Below, piece by piece: positions 21,638-23,698 of a stretch of DNA of 23,698 nucleotides. Below the pieces are notes generated by a model. It did not search any database. It was not told the origin of the DNA and was given only the letters and a program-made list of their open reading frames with translations. This stretch comes from JAGOEX01 sp964630905. Lineage in GTDB: Bacteria; UBP6; UBA1177. The stretch lies in the NCBI GenBank assembly GCA_964630905.1, contig CAZVWR010000052.1, forward strand, positions 1 through 23,698. Direction: 5' to 3'. Made by a program: the position numbers and the translations under genes. Every line of letters starts with the position of its first letter. Within the stretch, counting starts at the first letter, position 1.

Positions 21638-23212
21638 TTAACGGACACAACGGACGCTGTTCTTGCCGTAGTAGTTGTTGCTACTGCCCACGCTGCCAGT
21701 GAGAAAATTAAGTCTCCACGCATTACTTTTCCCATCCGATCTCTCTGAAAAAGACCAGAGCCAAATGGAATCACCAAGTTTAGAATATCTTCCGTCTGGT
21801 TCATCTGAACATCCACCACATACACTGGACCAACAAGATGAATATGATAAACAGTCGTCTGCAACTTCACAATCTCCTTCCGTTTTAGTGGCAGAACAAT
21901 TCTTAATAAGCGTTCTGAGCTCTGATATTGTAGGCAATCTCCAATCTGAATAACCATCTTCGTTCAAACTCTCACAATATTTTTTTGCTTTGAACCAATT
22001 CATTTCATTCGTCGACTTATTTGACCATTTCAAACCTGATAGTTTTAAGACCGCATCAACTGTTGAAACTTTCTTTTCCTTTAATATGAGGTTCTGCTTA
22101 AATTCCCCCTTTTTTGCTTTCACGACAACCTCTCTACTGCACATCGGGATCTTGGATGTGCCGGGAGCGGTTCCGACATTCTTTCCATCAACAAAAACAT
22201 CGGCTTCAAGATCATTGCCTTTATCATCTCTTGCTGTAACTTTTATTGCTGACTCTTTCGGCTTCAGATCAAGCGAAATAACTTTGCTCTCGCCCCTTTT
22301 TATCTGGAATTTCTCGCCGGTTTTATAAAAACATTCATTGTCTGTCTCAATTTGATGCGCCCCGGGACTTACAACCTTTTTGTTTAACGGTGCTTTTCCG
22401 ATATTCTGTCCGTCAAGAAGAACATCAATTTCAACTGTTGAGCTTACTGTGAGCCACCCGAAATCGGGTTCAAGCTCAGCTTTTATAGACTGACCTTTTT
22501 TAACATCAAACACTTTTTCTTTCGGGAGATAATTTTCCTTCTGTATCACAATGTTGTGTTTTCCCATTGTCACCATCTTTGAACATGGCGTTTTCTGGCA
22601 TGTAATCCGACCGTCAACAAGAACTATGGCATCAGTTGGATCTGTTTCAAATGTAACAATAGTTTCTTCACCTGCTCCGACTTCCCAATCTTCAACAGTT
22701 TCTCCTATTTTGCCGGACTGAAACGAACTCTCTGCTTTTTTTCCGCTGAAATTAAACCCGTCAATTGCTTCAAACACACTTTTCTCAGTGCAGTCAAATT
22801 TGTTCTCCCATGAAAAAACACCAGCTCTTTTTTCAACATCGAATTTGCTGATGCTTATCTGACAGGTTCCTTCATAAAGCTGTTTAATCTTTGTATTTAT
22901 TAAGAAATTTGCCTGAAGTTCTGCAACAAGAGATAATTGACACTTTTCGTCAACACATTCTTTTCTTGAACCGATCTTTGTTTCTTCTATCGCTGCATCA
23001 AGCGCTGTATCTCTGTCTGTTTTTGGAATCATCCAGAAAACACCTGTACTTTGAAACCTTGTGAAAATATAGTCTGTAATATTTATAATTGTCTGCTCAC
23101 TCAATTTCCCTGTTTCATCCGTCACATCCATAACTGCAAGCCGGTCTTTTTCACCAGCACTGAGAACAAAAAAAGATAAACACAAACAACTGAAAAGTAT
23201 TAATTTTCTCAC
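21638..23212 (-). CDS. Secreted protein: TolB/CsgG-like N-terminus, three PEGA domains, DUF1566 (Lcl C-terminal-like) domain
   Basis: A 524-aa exported protein. The signal peptide (about residues 1-20, RKLILFSCLCLSFFVLSAG) is followed by a CsgG/TolB-like α/β domain (about 22-155, 'DRLAVMDVTDETGKLSEQTI'). Three PEGA-type β repeats follow at about 183-240, 242-297 and 300-380, each with a VDG or LDG turn such as 'AIVLVDGRITCQKTPC' and 'DVLLDGQNIGKAPL'. The C-terminal DUF1566 domain (about 383-524) has 'YSDWRLPTISELRTLI' and ends 'SVRCVR', with eight or more cysteines. PEGA modules are usually extracytoplasmic surface or sensor parts. GTG 23212 is chosen because GGAGG lies 5 nt upstream; a GTG four codons earlier overlaps that site. 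The nuclease cassette follows on the same strand. Confidence 0.85.
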   Translation of the reverse strand: MRKLILFSCLCLSFFVLSAGEKDRLAVMDVTDETGKLSEQTIINITDYIFTRFQSTGVFWMIPKTDRDTALDAAIEETKIGSRKECVDEKCQLSLVAELQANFLINTKIKQLYEGTCQISISKFDVEKRAGVFSWENKFDCTEKSVFEAIDGFNFSGKKAESSFQSGKIGETVEDWEVGAGEETIVTFETDPTDAIVLVDGRITCQKTPCSKMVTMGKHNIVIQKENYLPKEKVFDVKKGQSIKAELEPDFGWLTVSSTVEIDVLLDGQNIGKAPLNKKVVSPGAHQIETDNECFYKTGEKFQIKRGESKVISLDLKPKESAIKVTARDDKGNDLEADVFVDGKNVGTAPGTSKIPMCSREVVVKAKKGEFKQNLILKEKKVSTVDAVLKLSGLKWSNKSTNEMNWFKAKKYCESLNEDGYSDWRLPTISELRTLIKNCSATKTEGDCEVADDCLSYSSCWSSVCGGCSDEPDGRYSKLGDSIWLWSFSERSDGKSNAWRLNFLTGSVGSSNNYYGKNSVRCVR

Positions 23213-23244
23213 ATTTTCCTCCACAGATTTAACACAACGGAGTT

Positions 23245-23250
23245 ATTATA
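23245..23250 (-). promoter_or_regulatory. -10 element of the PEGA-gene promoter
   Basis: TATAAT on the minus strand, 32 nt before the chosen GTG start. No good -35 is found at 16-18 nt (CTTCAA/TTCAAT), so it may need an activator. Confidence 0.35.
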
Positions 23251-23387
23251 ATAAGTTTAACGGGGAATTGAAGTTTTCAGATTGGTGGATTTGTTAAAAA
23301 GAGATTGGGAAAAGAGTTGACAAAAAAACAGTCGCCGCTCTGTATGTGCAAATTTTGATTGTTTTTTGTAAAATTTAGAAATAGAGC

Positions 23388-23417
23388 TTGACTTTTTCAG
23401 TTTTTATGGTTTACTTT
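23388..23417 (+). promoter_or_regulatory. Candidate promoter of the AAA ATPase gene
   Basis: TTGACT (23388-23393), an 18-nt spacer and TACTTT (23412-23417), about 40 nt before ATG 23457. A second TTGACA at 23317-23322 has a poorer -10 (TGTATG). The 244-bp divergent gap has no other gene that I can see. Confidence 0.35.
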
Positions 23418-23456
23418 TGTTGGTTTTCGGTATTTCTTTTTAATACAGGTGAAATT

Positions 23457-23698
23457 ATGCTGCACTCATTTTCAGTTAAAAACTTTCTGTCAATCAAAGA
23501 TGAAATAACTTTGAGTTTCGAAGCTACAAAAGACAAGCACTTAAGGAAAATTCACACAGTTGATGTAGCCAAAGGTGTAACTCTTTTAAAACTCGGGATT
23601 GTTTATGGAAAAAATGCTTCCGGAAAATCCAACCTTATAAACGCAATCGGTTTCTTGAAAAAATTCTGGTTTAATGTATTTGACGACAAGGATGAAAA
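23457..23698 (+). CDS. AAA family ATPase, RloA/AAA_15-like (5' part only)
   Basis: The first 80 codons of a gene that runs off the window. The start 'MLHSFSVKNFLSIKDEITLSF' is the standard opening of RecF/SMC-like AAA_15/AAA_21 ATPases found in defence loci (RloA, AbiL- and PARIS/AriA-type proteins). Walker A is G51-K-N-A-S-G-K57-S58 in 'VYGKNASGKSN'. ATG 23457 follows AGGTGA by 4-5 nt. Such ATPases are commonly followed by a nuclease/TOPRIM effector such as RloB; whether one follows cannot be seen. With the cassette to its left, it suggests that a defence island begins here. Confidence 0.85.
   Translation, partial: MLHSFSVKNFLSIKDEITLSFEATKDKHLRKIHTVDVAKGVTLLKLGIVYGKNASGKSNLINAIGFLKKFWFNVFDDKDE

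Overview
The window comes from a diderm bacterium with AT-rich, accessory-laden DNA, probably an uncultured lineage. It uses the standard code with TGA stops. Three observations point to a Gram-negative-type envelope with an elaborate exported proteome: two lipoproteins with Asp/Glu/Thr-rich linkers, a secreted PEGA protein, and an exported ankyrin protein. Acidic lipoproteins carrying formylglycine-generating-enzyme-like or Cys-rich 'CGD..VNG..VCD' modules are common in Myxococcota/Deltaproteobacteria-like and related sediment lineages. I cannot fix the phylum from this window.

Layout. (1) 1-3530 is an accessory patch. It holds a YhcG/DUF1016 PD-(D/E)XK nuclease, a decayed antisense gene tail, a DUF6544-like protein, a 59-aa orphan and a BRO-N antirepressor-like protein. 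A ~73-bp, nearly identical direct repeat precedes both the nuclease and the BRO-N gene. (2) 3554-6375 (minus) is a housekeeping operon, glyA-nrdR-WlbA/WbpB-like sugar dehydrogenase, with an ATGA overlap between the last two. (3) 6608-7606 (plus) is a lipoprotein with a C-terminal FGE/sulfatase-modifying-like domain. It ends in a 23-bp tail-to-tail overlap with a minus operon of an AGCS amino-acid:Na+ symporter and a UGM/protoporphyrinogen-oxidase-like flavoprotein (10258-7584). (4) 10375-12661 (plus) is a lipoprotein with four SGDPIM repeats followed by an exported ankyrin protein. Its promoter and the symporter promoter appear to share one palindromic -35 hexamer. (5) 12671-13162 (minus) is a small two-TM protein. 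(6) 13319-19058 (plus) is glyQ-glyS-ppdK, with a clear sigma70-type promoter and a strong 16-bp hairpin after ppdK. (7) 23212-19167 (minus) starts with a secreted CsgG/TolB-like + PEGA + DUF1566 protein. A very tight cassette follows: a DUF3883 nuclease with an N-terminal reader-like domain, a second PD-(D/E)XK-like protein, a possible 21-codon bridging ORF and a DUF2442 protein. (8) 23457-end (plus) is the start of an AAA ATPase of the RloA/AAA_15 type.

How the parts fit. The core operons cover one-carbon/glycine metabolism (glyA, glyQS), dNTP regulation (nrdR), PEP/pyruvate interconversion (ppdK) and probable surface sugar synthesis. The two ends look like defence or mobile-element islands. 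The most promising uncharacterised system is the compact operon at 21608-19167, whose junctions are +1, -4 and 0 nt. Its content suggests a type IV-like, modified-DNA-directed or DNA-sensing nuclease system. That function is inferred from domains and gene packing and has not been shown.
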